Shown one piece after another: positions 10,652-22,619 of a stretch of 64,000 nt of DNA (position 1 is its first letter; every line of letters starts with the position of its first letter). Both the position numbers and the translations under genes were made by a program. This DNA comes from Axinella damicornis (taxonomy: Eukaryota > Porifera > Demospongiae > Axinellida > Axinellidae): the NCBI GenBank assembly GCA_963931865.1, contig OZ007513.1, forward strand, positions 3,143,914 through 3,207,913. The letters are read 5' to 3'. Below the pieces are notes generated by a model that saw nothing but the letters and a program-made list of their open reading frames with translations, ran no database searches and was not told the origin of the DNA.

Positions 10652-13600
10652 TACAAAATTGAATAGTGATTACAACCTCTTGTGGAATGCAAATGAATGA
10701 GCTGTAATCTGAGGTTGGACAAAGATAGTTCTCAGACTCGGTCGGCTTGGACAAAGATACTTCTCAGACTCAGTCTGCTTTGACAAAGACAGTTCTTGGA
10801 GTCTGTATGAACAAAATGAAAGACAACGTCTCATCAATCCACATTGCGTAAACCACTGTTTCTCAGCCTGTATCTAATGTCGACCACTGCCAGACAATCA
10901 ATAATTAATGCCAATTTGGCATGGTCGACAATAGGTACCGCATGGAACCAAGAATAGACTTTTTTGACACTCCCTGTCTGACTCATATATAGTTCTGGCC
11001 CAAAATGTTTTAAATTTACACAGCAATACCATAAATGAGGGTGTCACGTATAAATAGAGTAATATGCAGCGGAAATGGAACGAGAAATGGCAGAAAGTAT
11101 CCGGAGTGGTTGAGATTCGGTACTGCGAAACTATAAAAGTGTGGTTGATATTACTCATGCAGGCACTGCTGTGATAGTGCTCTCCTGTTCCTTTTTTTTG
11201 ACATGTACTTTCTTGTATAGCTACTGGCCGGGGTGGGTGGCTTTAGTGTCTGTGGTGCAAGACATTGTTTGAGGTCTAATGTGATTCAGCTGTTATGTGA
11301 GGCTGAAGACATCCATAGTGAAAGCAAGCATGCATTGCAAACTTCACCCATTTGGGCATCAGTGGAAATAATATAAAGAAGCCATAAGCAGAGATGAACT
11401 CAGGGCTTGTATTGTGATCAATGTGAAGTGCAATAAATGATCAAAAGATAGCTATATCGCTGAGACACCCTCAAGAACTCTTTCTGTATGGCATGTCCAT
11501 TGGCTTGCTCAGTGCAGTATAATAGTATTTAGTGCTCCATTTCTGTTTTGACAACTACACATGAATACTTTCAAAGATGCGTAATTGTAACTACCCCCCA
11601 TACATGGATACTATGGATACCTGAAATATAATATGGTCTATGTGGTGCACTTTGAGGTATATAGTTACATTTGTGTGGGAGTATCTTCTGTCAGTACATG
11701 TGTCTGCTTGCATGGGTACACAGATCGATTGTGAATTTTCAGTTCTCTCCCACTTGCTCCCTCCCTCCCTCCCAAGCTTTCACCTTCCTGTCTTTCAGCT
11801 TGTACTATTGGCTCACTACCCTGGCCTCGTTCCCAGGCCTTCTACACCTCCAGTTTCTGATCAGTTGCAGTATACAGTGGCCGAGATTCAGTACTGCAAA
11901 ACTGTACGTGTGGTCGACATTACGTGACACTGGCCAACAATTGATGACAAAGGGCTTGTGAACTGGAGCCACTGGCCACCATCCAAAAATGGTCAGCCAT
12001 GGAAGTCACAGGAATAGTATAGCTCAGTACAACTTGGTATAGCTCATTGAGCACAAAACAGAAATTATGACGGTGAGTTCACAAGGCGGTCGACAATCGG
12101 TGACTTGCGCTACAAGAGTGCTCTTCCAACTTGTGTATTGCTTCAGACTGAGGCATTGTGTATTAGTAGTCATCAGGTTATGAAATATCCAGGGGAGATA
12201 TTACTTGTGTCAGGCATTCTGGCTAGTGACAATCAGGGTATCGGCACAGATATTAGACTCTCGGTTTACAATTGGTATCGGTATAATAATTATTACTGCC
12301 TACAGTAACCGATAATGTTTACGAGGACAGCATGAGACTTGAACCGTCGAGATTTGGATACAAGCACATAGTTGCAGAGCTTGGTTCCGCACAAGTATTG
12401 GGGCGAGCCTGAGCAAGCCCCACACAGATCGTTTGGCTTTGTCTTGCCATATGGCCGGCCAGCTCAGTGTCCTTAGTACCGTAAACGCATTGTTTTTCAA
12501 ATAACAGACTTATGTCATGTGTTTGAAATTCGAACTGCTTGACTTCCAGAAATGGAGTAATTGTTTTATGGCTACAACAAGGTCATATTACTCTTCAATG
12601 GCTACAGAGAGTGACTGTAAAAGGAGACAGAATGAGCGGGAAGACACCCTGGAAAGAGTTACAGGCTGAACATTCAAGTGTTGAACAGAAGAGTTGCGAT
12701 TGAGTTCACTCTCAAATCACGAACCTGCTGCCCATGTTGCAACTACTGGTATCACGAAGCTACAACTCAGGGGTGCACGTGATGGCATCTTAAACTATAA
12801 CATTCATGCTGCTTGCTCAGGCTCACACAACGATCACTTATATAAGCAATCCGATTAGTTATACATTTGGTCAGTGTACAATGATAATCTCAAAGGTGAA
12901 AGGTGAATCAGAATCACTGTGGGCCTTCTCTGAGTTTTCCAATACATTATGTGGTACAATCTTTCCCCTACCAGGGGTGCAAGATTACACAGAGACCTTA
13001 TTTGCCTACCAGGAGTATAATGGCTATACATGTGCAGTGACTGCAAAAGTTGGAAAGAGGGCCTCGCCTCGTAACACCAAACTTTCTATTACATAATAAT
13101 TATTTGTCCATTATACTGTGCAGTTATACTGGTCTACATTAGCCTCGTCCCCAGGCCGTCTGCCACTTCATTTTTAGTTGCATATGTGACCTTTGAACCC
13201 CCGTCAGATAAGCTGGCAGAAGGTCTGGTATCACTCCTACGCATTTACAAGCAAGGTGGACACGGTTATGATGTCTGTGCTAAATCACTCAAGTATGACT
13301 GGTAGATGTGATCTATTATCAGAACTGTTGTATAACAGTGTAGCAAAATTGCAAATGAGTTAAGAAATTTTGTGTACTGACAACCACTGTGTGCTACGTA
13401 TATACTGGAATGCGAAATGAAATGTGATCTTAATGGTGGTAATCCAGTATGAGGTAAAGAATGTCATCAACCAAAATCATTTCCTGTTATTACACAGGCT
13501 GGCATTTGCCCCTGTTTGACAGCTAATGGGGTCTCAGGACAGACTTGGCAATTTTACTACTACCTAGCATCTACTGGCAGGGTGGGCATTTTGAACATCC

Positions 13601-14478
13601 CTGCACTAGATACGCCACTGCCGGTTTAGAGTACTACAGTTATAGAAACCATTCAATTGCAGCAACCTTGTTTTCAATACAAGTTACTATACTGCTAGCA
13701 TGAAGTGGACTCACGGCCAAAGGGTGTGGCATATGATTTAGTGCATGCTTCTCAGTGATCTGGTGCAAGGTCGAAAGGTGAGGGGGGACCTAAGACTCCA
13801 TCACTGGAGAGCAGTAAAATTTACTATACAGTACTCATAGAAGTGACAAGACCATCCCTTGCTGCTTAGCTATAGCCACGTAGCCGATCATACCGCGTAC
13901 CGGTATACCATGTACATTAAACCATGATTAAACTTCGTCTAATACGGGACAATGTTTCCTTCTTACCTTAAATTAATGCAGTGTCTACTCGTGCAGGCGA
14001 CGACAAACAGCTAGGCATCAGTACCAGTCCCGTTTGCTTCTCTTCAGGTTGTCGTGTCGGTCATTTCCTGTCTTAGATTACCATCTACTGCTCGCGCATG
14101 CGCACTCGGTTCTGTTTGTACACTGTGATGCAATAGTCACTGACTGTGTTCGGAGAACAGATCTGCAGAATGCCCAAGTCACGAGTGTGACCTCACAATT
14201 AACCAATCGCTCCCAGTCATTGTAGCTACATGCTGCATGCTTGAAGTTGTTGGTTTTCCCCCCAATAATTATAGTTGCGACAGATTGATTGACATAATAA
14301 ATAGCTAGCTAATCTGCATAGCTGTTGATTAGAAAGCTCCAACCGGTCACCCCAGGTGATGTTGAAGTCTAAGCATGTGTGATGCACACAAGCGTAATAT
14401 TTTGGGGGGTTAAGGTGCTTATACCATTTTTGGAAGAAGTATAATTATGCTGTATGGGTGTGGTTGTTTAGTTTGACA
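9826..14478. repeat. Segmental tandem duplication, right unit
   Basis: Second copy of the block at 1-6665. It runs from within the LRRC41-like gene through its upstream flank and lacks the 1.9-kb TTAA-element insertion of the left unit. 10652-14478 contains no recognised gene. It includes the region matching 1109-2530 without visible differences and more diverged stretches towards 14.4 kb. Confidence 0.9.
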
Positions 14479-14685
14479 AGGTTATATAATTAGCTACATC
14501 ATGGTCAGGCTAGTAGCTAGCTAGTTGCGTATAATATGTACCTAGTTGTACAACACAGTTTCATCTAGTAGAGAGTGACACAGAAGCTAGTCTCATTCCC
14601 AGACCCTCATACGTCTACACAAAAGACTACACAGAAGCTCAGGCAGGCATAATCATTGCATTGATGCGAGAACCATTCACAAAAC

Positions 14686-15177
14686 ATGGGAAAAATCGGC
14701 AATGGCGTGCAGTGCTTCAGGATTTTGCTCATCCTTTGCAACATATTGTTCCTGGTAAGTAGCTATATCTAGCTATTTGCTATTGCTAGCACCTAAAATT
14801 ACCCTCTAGGAATTATATAGCAGCTGCATGCAGCTATTGTGTGTGGTAGCTAGCTAACACCATTGAATATCTGTTCAGAATCTAATAATGACAACATGCA
14901 TGCACTCTCCCAGCTTTCTGGCCTGGCCATCCTGGGCATTGGGTACTACCAGCTGTTAGTGGGGAGAGAATTCACCTTTCTCACTGGGAACTACTTCGTT
15001 TCTGGGGCAGCGCTGCTCATCACTTGCAGTGTGACTACACTTGTGGTCACTGTGTTGGGTTTCCTGGGTGGAATTGTGCTATGGAGACCCGTCCTGGTCA
15101 CTGTAAGGCTTGCAACTGGCTAATTGTTACTTAATGTAGCAGCTTACTCTCAGTTGCATAGGTAGCTTTATTGCTAC

Positions 15178-15219
<42 letters not shown>

Positions 15220-16071
15220 ACGTACCACCAACACCACCACCATGATACATGTGCAGTATTTCATTGCTCTTGTCATCATCGTCCTTCTGAATATCGCGAT
15301 TGGCATCACAGGCTTTGTCCAAGTAGGACTTGCTGACCGAGTCCAAGTGGTATGTCAAAATACTAGTTGCTATAGTAGCTAGCTATGTTCCTAGCTGTCC
15401 AATTTAGTGAATGAGTTTGGGTAAAGTTTTTCTGCACTTGCCATTCCCCCCATACACTGTACATGTGTTTTACTCAAGGAGGTGGCTAGTCGGTTTGATG
15501 ACATCATAGCAAGGTACGTGGTCGACCGAGATTCACCAGACTTTGATCAGGGTGTCAATGATGCTGTTTCCTTCATGCAGAGAACAGTAAGGCACTGTGC
15601 TTTGTGACTTGTAAACGTAGCTAGGTATTACATACATAATATTTGCTATATCATTCTGTACTGCAGTTTGCCTGCTGCGGCAGTAGTGGCCCTCAGAGCT
15701 GGATAGATTTGAACCAGCCAGCTGTAGAGGAGAGCATCAACCGACCCCCACTTTGCGCTCCTTGTGATTCTACCATTGACCCCATGACCTGCGGGCAGTA
15801 CACATTTGAAACCACGTATACCATTCCATCCGTGAACCTAACCTTTGAAGCCCTTAACAAGGTGCAAAAATTTTGATTGCTTTCACGGAGCCAATCACTA
15901 CACAAACACCACATGCACATCCCCTCTTCCTTAGGGTTGTGTGGATGCCTCTCAAGATACTCTGGATAGAGCAACCAATAGCTATGCTGTTGTTGGAGGC
16001 ATTGGAATTGCCTTTGGTGCATTTGAGGTAGCTTTTTATGTGACAGAAAAGCTATATAGATGTCTGTCATC

Positions 16072-16106
<35 letters not shown>

Positions 16107-16246
16107 ACACCACATATACAACACACACACCACATAAAATTATACGACACACACATAATTATCCTCTCACACAGCTCATTGGTATTCCAGCCACCATTGG
16201 CCTCATCTACGGTATCACCAAGAGCCATCAACACAACTTGGTGTGA
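14686..16246 (+). CDS. Tetraspanin (seven coding exons, 272 residues)
   Basis: Exons by splice sites and phase: 14686-14754, 14914-15102, 15257-15349, 15479-15586, 15667-15861, 15935-16027, 16175-16246. Every junction is phase 0 with GT-AG borders. The exon 1/2 junction gives LLSGLAILGIG, the conserved first membrane span of tetraspanins. Exon 2 adds the second span (SGAALLITCSVTTLVV). Exon 3 encodes the third span. Exons 4-6 encode the large extracellular loop, with the diagnostic CCG motif at the start of exon 5 (FACCGSSG) and later cysteines in CAPC, TCG and GCVD. The fourth span crosses exons 6/7. The C-terminus is short (KSHQHNLV). Length and order are typical of the family, which organises membrane microdomains. 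An alternative exon 2 acceptor at 14878 would break the frame. Subfamily not assigned. Confidence 0.93.
15179..15219 (+). repeat. Poly(C) tract, 41 bases, tetraspanin intron 2
   Basis: Uninterrupted C run ending 37 bases before the exon 3 acceptor, so it lies just upstream of the normal polypyrimidine region. Confidence 0.9.
16073..16106 (+). repeat. Poly(C) tract, 34 bases, tetraspanin intron 6
   Basis: C run followed by a CA-rich stretch, 68 bases before the last exon. Confidence 0.9.
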
Positions 16247-16304
16247 GACCACTAGCTATACAGCCTAAGCTTCCAAGCCATTGCACCTTAACCCTAGCGG
16301 TGTC

Positions 16305-17263
16305 TTCCCATTTGGTCAATTCCCATTTCGTCAATTCCCACTTCGTCAATTTCACTTCGTCAATTCCCACTTTGTCAACTTCCCACTTTGTCAATTCCCA
16401 CTTCGTCAACATTGACCAAGTGGGAATTGACAAAGTGAGAAATTGACAAAGTGGGAATTGACGAATTGGGAATTGACAAAGTGGAAATCTATATACTAAA
16501 TACTGCATAGCAAGGGTGCATAGTATGGCAAACATGGGTTGTGAGACTCAGGGCTCAATTACAAGGCATGTGCATTGTCAGGGAGGAACCCTCAGGAGGC
16601 GGGTGAGCAATTTCAGTGAGTTAGCAGAGTGGGAGATCTCAATCTACTACTCCGAGCTCAAGCAAAAATGCCCAGTGCACTCCCTCAGTTGGACGATCTT
16701 CTCAGCTATTTTGAAAACACCTAGCTGGCTAGATGGTGGGCAGTTTTCTCCTGCAATGTGGAGTGTCTTTGAGCTTGATGGGAGCAGAACAAGCAATCAC
16801 TTGCAGGGATGGCACAGCAAGTTTAATTCAATCATCAGTCGGCGACATACTAACAGCTAGCTACCGACTGGTGGATACCATCAAAGAAGAGCAAGCACCT
16901 ACGGAACTCACAGCAGTCCAACTTGAAGCAGGATCACATGACACCCAGACGAAAGAGATGTATAGTTGTCAATGAATGCTAGCATACATTGTTGGAGAAA
17001 TAAGTCTCACAACCCATGTTGTTATAGCCAGCCTTATAGCTACTATGCACACTTGGTTTGCATACCATCTTTATCATAGATTTCCACTTTGTCAATTCCC
17101 AATTCGTCAATTCCCACTTTGTCAATTTCTCACTTTGTCAATTCCCACTTGGTCAATGTTGACGAAGTGGGAATTGACAAAGTGGGAAGTTGACAAAGTG
17201 GGAATTGACGAAGTGAAATTGACGAAGTGGGAATTGACGAAATGGGAATTGACCAAATGGGAA
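16305..17263. mobile_element. Mutator-like element (MULE) with long minisatellite inverted repeats
   Basis: The outer ~190 bp at each side are inverted copies of each other (TTCCCATTTGGTC... at left, ...GACCAAATGGGAA at right). The match continues inward through the GTTGTGAGACT/AGTCTCACAAC blocks near 16540 and 17005. Each arm consists of degenerate copies of GGGAATTGACRAAGT in both orientations, so each arm can also fold on itself. Between the arms is a broken MULE-type transposase C-terminus. Long TIRs plus this transposase type fit the Mutator superfamily. No clear 9-11 bp target duplication was found at the edges. It sits directly downstream of the tetraspanin stop. Confidence 0.75.
16620..16965 (+). 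pseudogene. MULE transposase C-terminal remnant, frameshifted
   Basis: Three frames together resemble the end of animal MULE (FLYWCH-associated) transposases: PQLDDLLSYFENT, then WLDGGQFSPAMWSVFEL and RTSNHLQGWHSKFN, then YRLVDTIKEEQAPTEL. The family pattern is a YFE-TW-FP-WNVY-RTNN-EGWH order followed by an IxxxKxEQ helix. A stop with a small insertion separates the first two segments (~16723) and a frameshift with a stop separates the last two (~16855). The catalytic N-terminal part is missing. Confidence 0.65.
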
Positions 17264-18184
17264 TATAGCTAGCTAGCTAATGTTGGTTAAAGAAGAAATA
17301 GCTATTCCATTGAGTATACTTTCTCAGTCTGTTGTACTAAGCTAGCTAGATTGAAAATTGATCGTCTACACTGCCAGCTGCTGTGAATAGAATAGGCTAT
17401 CCTATTATTATCATTTCTTTGAGCTGACATAATTATTAAAGACAATAGGTTCGTGACCACACAATTGGCTATAGCCATGACTCATATGCATGCAGGGAGA
17501 GATGCCAAAAGAAATCTATTAATTGGACAGTGCCCTAAAGATCAAAAGTGATGCTGTTGTGTACAGCTAATACAATCATGTAGCTAAGCATTTGTTTGGT
17601 CTTAGAATATGCCGAGCCTCAGACAATAGTCTAAGCTTTGCAATTGCACTCTGAGGGTAGACCTGTCTATTTATTATGTATGTTTTGTATGTCAACACGC
17701 TAGCTATAATGAGAAGGTCTTCAATCTGGATTCTATAATCGTCTGCCCATGCAGGCTGCTCCACTTCCACTAAACCAGGGAGTGACTACATATATTGCAT
17801 AACTATGTCAGCAGAAGTGGTGCATGTTTATGATCCGTGTTTATGGCCAGCTCAAACCAGCCAATATGCAGCTCTTAAGAAGCCCTGAGCGCTGCCAGCT
17901 AGCGCCTAGTTCTCAATTCCACCTCAGCTTGCAGGAGGCATGCAATTGACTTAAGTCATGTAAATCAAATTCTGTTTCCTGTTCCCTTATATAGCTACAG
18001 TAGTTGGTTGAATCAACTATGTTCTCTGCTGCAACTCACTTCAGTACATATACACAGATAATTTCTTGTATACAGCAGTCTGCTTTGGATTTCCAAATCA
18101 AACAGTAGCTACTTTGCAATGCAGAGACTCACAATGAACCATGCAACTGTATGCAGTATAGCTCCTTTCAGAAAATGTACATCA

Positions 18185-18335
18185 AGTTACTGTAGAGTAA
18201 TAGCTACTCCTCTGGTGGAGTATTATGTACTCTACACAGTAATTACTACTCCTGGTGGAGTATTACTGTAGATTAATACCCCACTGGTGGAGTATTACTC
18301 TACACAGTAAAATACTCCTGTTGGAGTGTACTGTG
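18185..18335. repeat. Hairpin-rich repeat of GTAATACTCC..GGAGTATTAC palindromes
   Basis: At least four consecutive copies of a self-complementary motif built on ACTCCTGGTGGAGTATTAC, each flanked by CTACACAGTAA or its complement. It is a cluster of tandem palindromes able to form multiple stem-loops. Confidence 0.7.
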
Positions 18336-18870
18336 TATAGAGAAGGGTGGATTAATTAAGTTCGACGCAGATTGATCTGGGAGGTGCGTTTACACTACGC
18401 CACGCGAGTGCTCCAATTGTACCGGTAGGTGCGGTTCGGGGTACTAATCGAAAAAATAAAATAAACGAGTGAGTGGTCATATGATTTGATGGCTTTAATT
18501 GTGTGGATTCCACCCACTGCGATTAGGTGGATTATGTGAGTCCTACAACAACTGGTCTGGCTTTATGCTCAATGATTCTGCATTTTCCAAGCATTTTACC
18601 AGCCTTGATAGTATGTGCCAGCATATATTCATCCCAGGCCATAATCCTCCAGCAATCAAGGCCAAGGAATCCCTCTGAGACACGCCGCAACCAGTGAGCA
18701 AATACCCATACACAGCTGGCAAATACTCACTTCCCACAAGGCAATTCTGTGTGCATTCACGTATGCACTAGTAATAATATTATTGTGTTTATAGGACCAA
18801 ATGCACATGCATGTCGGAGTTATTCAAAAACAGGAACATAAATTTTAAGACATTGCTCCCTATTGTTTCC

Positions 18871-19022
18871 TTAACCCATTGCACCCCGTAGCAGCCAAAT
18901 GAGCCCGGAGGATACCCATAAGGCCATAAGAATTTATATAGGGGGTTTAATATTAGGCGTTAATACTTTGTACATGTTATTCTGCTTCTTTAAGCTGCTT
19001 GCAGTAGTAGGTAATGGGTTAA
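18871..19022. mobile_element. Short TTAA-ended MITE (152 bp)
   Basis: Starts TTAACCCATT and ends AATGGGTTAA, a perfect 10-bp inverted end with TTAA. The interior (CCATAAG, TTTATATAGGGGG, AGGCGTTAATAC) matches, inverted, the element at 54584-54732, so both belong to one piggyBac-like family. Confidence 0.6.
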
Positions 19023-19538
19023 AGCAGCTTTTGTGAGATTTCTCAAGTTGGGGACGCTCCGCTGCAAGCCTGATTTTCCCTGTCGTAGCTGCCTCAGAGG
19101 CTGAGTGGTGTCATTGAACATTTACCATGTCTTGCTCTCTCTGATCGGCAGTGATAATTGATATGTACTTGGCAGTCACCTGCATGGATTCCCAAAGCAC
19201 AACTTTATGATACACTGCAGGGACTGGTGATAACAAAGGGGGGGAAATGAATTGGGGAAACTTTAGCTGTTGTTGTTAATAGCCTACAATCATAATTATT
19301 ATGGTATCTATAATGTATACAGTCATACTGAAACAAACATGTAAACAAGTATGGAATAATTATAAGCAGCCAGAGCTTACTTAAGGGGAGTACCCATCAC
19401 TCCTGGGGTTGTTTTAACTGAGTATCTTTGCCAGCAGAAGTACCCACCTTCAGTCCCTAATATACAATAAAATCGTTACAAAATTTACTTTAAGTAGATC
19501 AGATGAGGCTATAGTAGTACGGAGTGAAGTTTACGAAG

Positions 19539-22497
19539 ATGGCATCAGTTGCAATTGCTACTGCGCTCATTTGCATATCAGTCGTGTGTGGTTGCTGCTG
19601 TACTGCTGATGAAGTCCAGGCTACAGCTGTGCGTGCAGGTGGTGCTGCTGAAGAAGTCCAGGTTACAGCTGTGCGTGCAGGTGCTGCTGCTGAAGAAGTC
19701 CAGGTTACAGCTGTGCGTGCAGGTGGTGCTGCTGAAGAAGTCCAGGTTACAGCTGTGCGTGCAGGTGGTGCTGCTGAAGAAGTCCAGGTTACAGCTGTGC
19801 GTGCAGGTGGTGCTGCTGAAGAAGTCCAGGTTACAGCTGTGCATGCAGGTGGTGCTGCTCAAGAAGTCCAGGTTACAGCTGTGCGTGCAGGTGGTGCTGC
19901 TGAAGAAGTCCAGGTTACAGCTGTGCGTGCAGGTGGTGCTGCTCAAGAAGTCCAGGTTACAGCTGTGCGTGCAGGTGGTGCTGCTGAAGAAGTCCAGGTT
20001 ACAGCTGTGCATGCAGGTGGTGCTGCTGAAGAAGTCCAGATTACAGCTGTGCGTGCAGGTGGTGCTGCTGAAGAAGTCCAGATTACAGCTGTGCGTGCAG
20101 GTGGTGCTGCTGAAGAAGTCCAGGTTACAGCTGTGCGTGCAGGTGGTGCTGCTGAAGAAGTCCAGATTACAGCTGTGCGTGCAGGTGGTGCTGCTGAAGA
20201 AGTCCAGGCTACAGCTGTGCGTGCAGGTGGTGCTGCTGAAGAAGCCCAGGTTACAGCTGTGCGTACAGGTGGTGCTGCTGAAGAAGTCCAGATTACAGCT
20301 GTGCGTGCAGGTGGTGCTGCTGAAGAAGTCCAGGCTACAGCTGTGCGTGCAGGTGGTGCTGCTGAAGAAGTCCAGGTTACAGCTGTGCGTGCAGGTGGTG
20401 CATGCTGCTGAAGAAGTCCAGGTTACAGCTGTGCGTGCAGGTGGTGCTGCTGAAGAAGTCCAGGTTACAGCTGTGCATGCAGGTGCTGCTGCTGACGAAG
20501 TCCAGGTTACAGCTGTGCATGCAGGTGCTGCTGCTGAAGAAGTCCAGGTTACAGCTGTGCATGCAGGTGGTGCTGCTGAAGAAGTCCAGGTTACAGCTGT
20601 GCATGCAGGTGCTGCTGCTGCTGACGAAGTCCAGGTTACAGCTGTGCGTGCAGGTGGTGCTGCTGAAGAAGTCCAGGTTACAGCTGTGCTTGCAGGTGCT
20701 TCCAACTGTACGGAAGGTGATGGGAAATGTTTCAAAAGAAAGCCAATACATAGTGCTCGAAGAGAGAATTCACATACGAGTGTTTTGGATAAACCCCTTA
20801 GCAATTACTCTGAGTGTCTTCCATGGCACCACCAGTCAGCATCAGGCAATGACACGGTGTGTGTGTGTAGTCATTCACACAGGGATCTCGTGCAATATGA
20901 TGACCCTCACAATGAGCTGCGTCTACATGTCTGTTACTGCATGTACTTCAATGAACAGGACGATTCGACAATTGTTGGCCACTGCTTTTACACATGCTTC
21001 TATCACCATGTCTACTTCCCCTTACCATTGAACGGCTCACAGCTGAATGAGGCACAATGTGACAGTCTTGGTCGTGAAGGAGTGATGTGTGGTCGCTGCA
21101 AGGAAGGATACTCGCTGCCTGTGTATTCTCACCAGTTCCTGAGCTGTGTAAAATGTCATGATTACAACTACAAGAACTGGATGAAGTATATTGCTATTGC
21201 GTTTGGACCTCTCACTGTCTTCTACATCATTGTCATAGTTTGCAGGATCAGTGCCACATCAGCAAAACTGAATGCATTTATTCTTACCAATCAAATTGTG
21301 ACTATGCCCGCTCATGTGCGTGTTCTATTAGCCATCATGGCTAAAAACCATGTACCTCCTTTAGAGCGTGTCATCCTTCATACTGTCTTCTCAGTGTACG
21401 GCATCTGGAATCTTGACTTCTTTCGAACATTTTATGAGCCATTTTGCCTGCATCCCGATATGTCCCCACTTCAGGTCCTTGCCCTGGATTACATTGTAGC
21501 TGCTTATCCTCTAATACTGATCGTCATCACATACACTCTAGTTGAACTACATGACCGCAACATCAGAATAGTTGTGTTGCTATGGAAACCGTTCCATCGA
21601 TGCTTTTCCCGTTTTAGGAGACAGTGGAACATCAGGACCTCCCTAATTGACGCATTTGTCACATTCATCCTCCTTTCCTGCGTGAAGTTCCTCAGTGTCA
21701 CATTCGATCTTCTCGCACCAACTAGGATTTTTAATTCGCACGGAGACACTCTGGGCCAGTATCGTCTGTACTATGATTCCACAGTTGTACTGTTTGATAA
21801 TCAGCACCGGCCATATGCGCTGGTTGCAGTTGGCATATTATCTCTGCTCGTTTCCCTATTCCTACTTCTCTGTCTATACCCCTGCACGTGCTTTCAGAGA
21901 TGCTTGAACTGCTGTAGAATCCGATTCCAGGCTCTGCATACATTCATGGATTCATTCCAAGGCTGTTACCGGAGCAGCCCCAGGGATTGTAGGTACTTTG
22001 CAGTCGTATATTTCATACTTCGCATTGCTATGTTGATAGCTTATGTAGCCATAGTGTCCCCATTTGCATACCTCATTGCTGTGGCCTTGACGATACTGAC
22101 TGCTATTGTAGTGGTTGTAGTCAAGCCTTACAAATCACCTGTTCAAAACACTGTTGATGTTGCGCTACTGCTGTTACTTGCGCTTGGTTTACTATCAGTG
22201 GGTGCAAACATAAATGCAAATAAAGTGGACTTTGAATGTTTAACACTATCCCGTCTAATGGTATATGCAGTAGCCCCATTTCCTCTGGTGTACCTGTTCG
22301 CACTGCTGCTCAACAGTTTGTTTTGTCAAAGGCCAGCGATAAAAATACTTTTTCGGAGAGTTTTTGCCTGTGGGAGAAGCCGTTCAGACTCAATGGAATC
22401 ACTGCCACATAGAATAGGCCATGCTGAGGAGTACACAAGACTCGGGTCTCGTTCCGAGGCAACCTATGGCAGTACTGACTCACCACCTTCTGGGTAG
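19539..22497 (+). CDS. Putative multi-pass receptor with N-terminal 14-residue repeats (frame broken at ~20401)
   Basis: The ATG at 19539 opens a signal-peptide-like start (MASVAIATALICISVV). It is followed by 19 repeats of a 14-residue unit, consensus AAEEVQVTAVRAGG. At 20401-20404 four extra bases (CATG) shift the frame; unspliced, this reading stops at 20411. Seven more repeats and the rest continue in the +1 frame to the stop at 22497. That rest has a Cys-rich extracellular part with CxxC motifs (MCGRCKEGYSLPV, SCVKCHDY), about seven or eight hydrophobic spans (e.g. YIAIAFGPLTVFYIIVIV, ALVAVGILSLLVSLFLL, YLIAVALTILTAIVVVVV) and a Ser-rich cytoplasmic tail. Total length would be near 985 residues. 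The Cys-rich-plus-multi-span layout resembles large uncharacterised sponge receptor-like families; ligand unknown. The break could be an assembly error, a real null allele or an unrecognised intron. Confidence 0.65.
19605..20699 (+). repeat. 42-bp coding minisatellite, 26 units
   Basis: Tandem units of 42 bp (14 codons), very uniform at DNA level (GAAGAAGTCCAGGTTACAGC core), with variants at codons for R/H/L, V/I/A and G/A. Since 42 is a multiple of 3 and the unit lacks stops, several frames on both strands stay open. One unit near 20620 has an extra GCT codon; one junction (20401) has 4 extra bases. Confidence 0.95.
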
Positions 22498-22613
22498 CAA
22501 CCTAGTATTATGACAGTATCAGTTGTGCCATATACTTTGCTGTAGATTATCTTTATTATGTGCCATGTACATCTATACTTAATTTGTGTGAGAATTTTGC
22601 AATGTCCTGCATT

Positions 22614-22619
22614 AATAAA
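22614..22619 (+). promoter_or_regulatory. Polyadenylation signal AATAAA
   Basis: Canonical AATAAA 117 bases after the receptor stop codon, followed by a T/GT-rich stretch (TTATTTTGTGTGATG), as expected for a 3' end signal. Confidence 0.7.

Larger units (their letters stand above)
17264..19538. other. Intergenic region before the repeat receptor gene
   Basis: No convincing gene. Two structured elements are listed separately (18185-18335 and 18871-19022). The remainder is AT-rich with many TAGCTA strings. The part just upstream of 19539 should contain the receptor gene promoter, but no clear TATA or other motif was recognised. Confidence 0.5.

Noticed and set aside
19549..20400. Long frame reading LLKKSRLQLCVQV repeats through the 42-bp array
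   Set aside because: It is only the +1 frame of the repeat, open because the unit is a stop-free multiple of three. The signal-peptide frame from 19539 gives the same peptide (AEEVQVTAV) that continues in the receptor frame after 20405.
19578..20804. 408-residue antisense frame over the repeat array
   Set aside because: Same cause: stop-free 42-bp units keep antisense frames open. There is no domain, start context or independent support.
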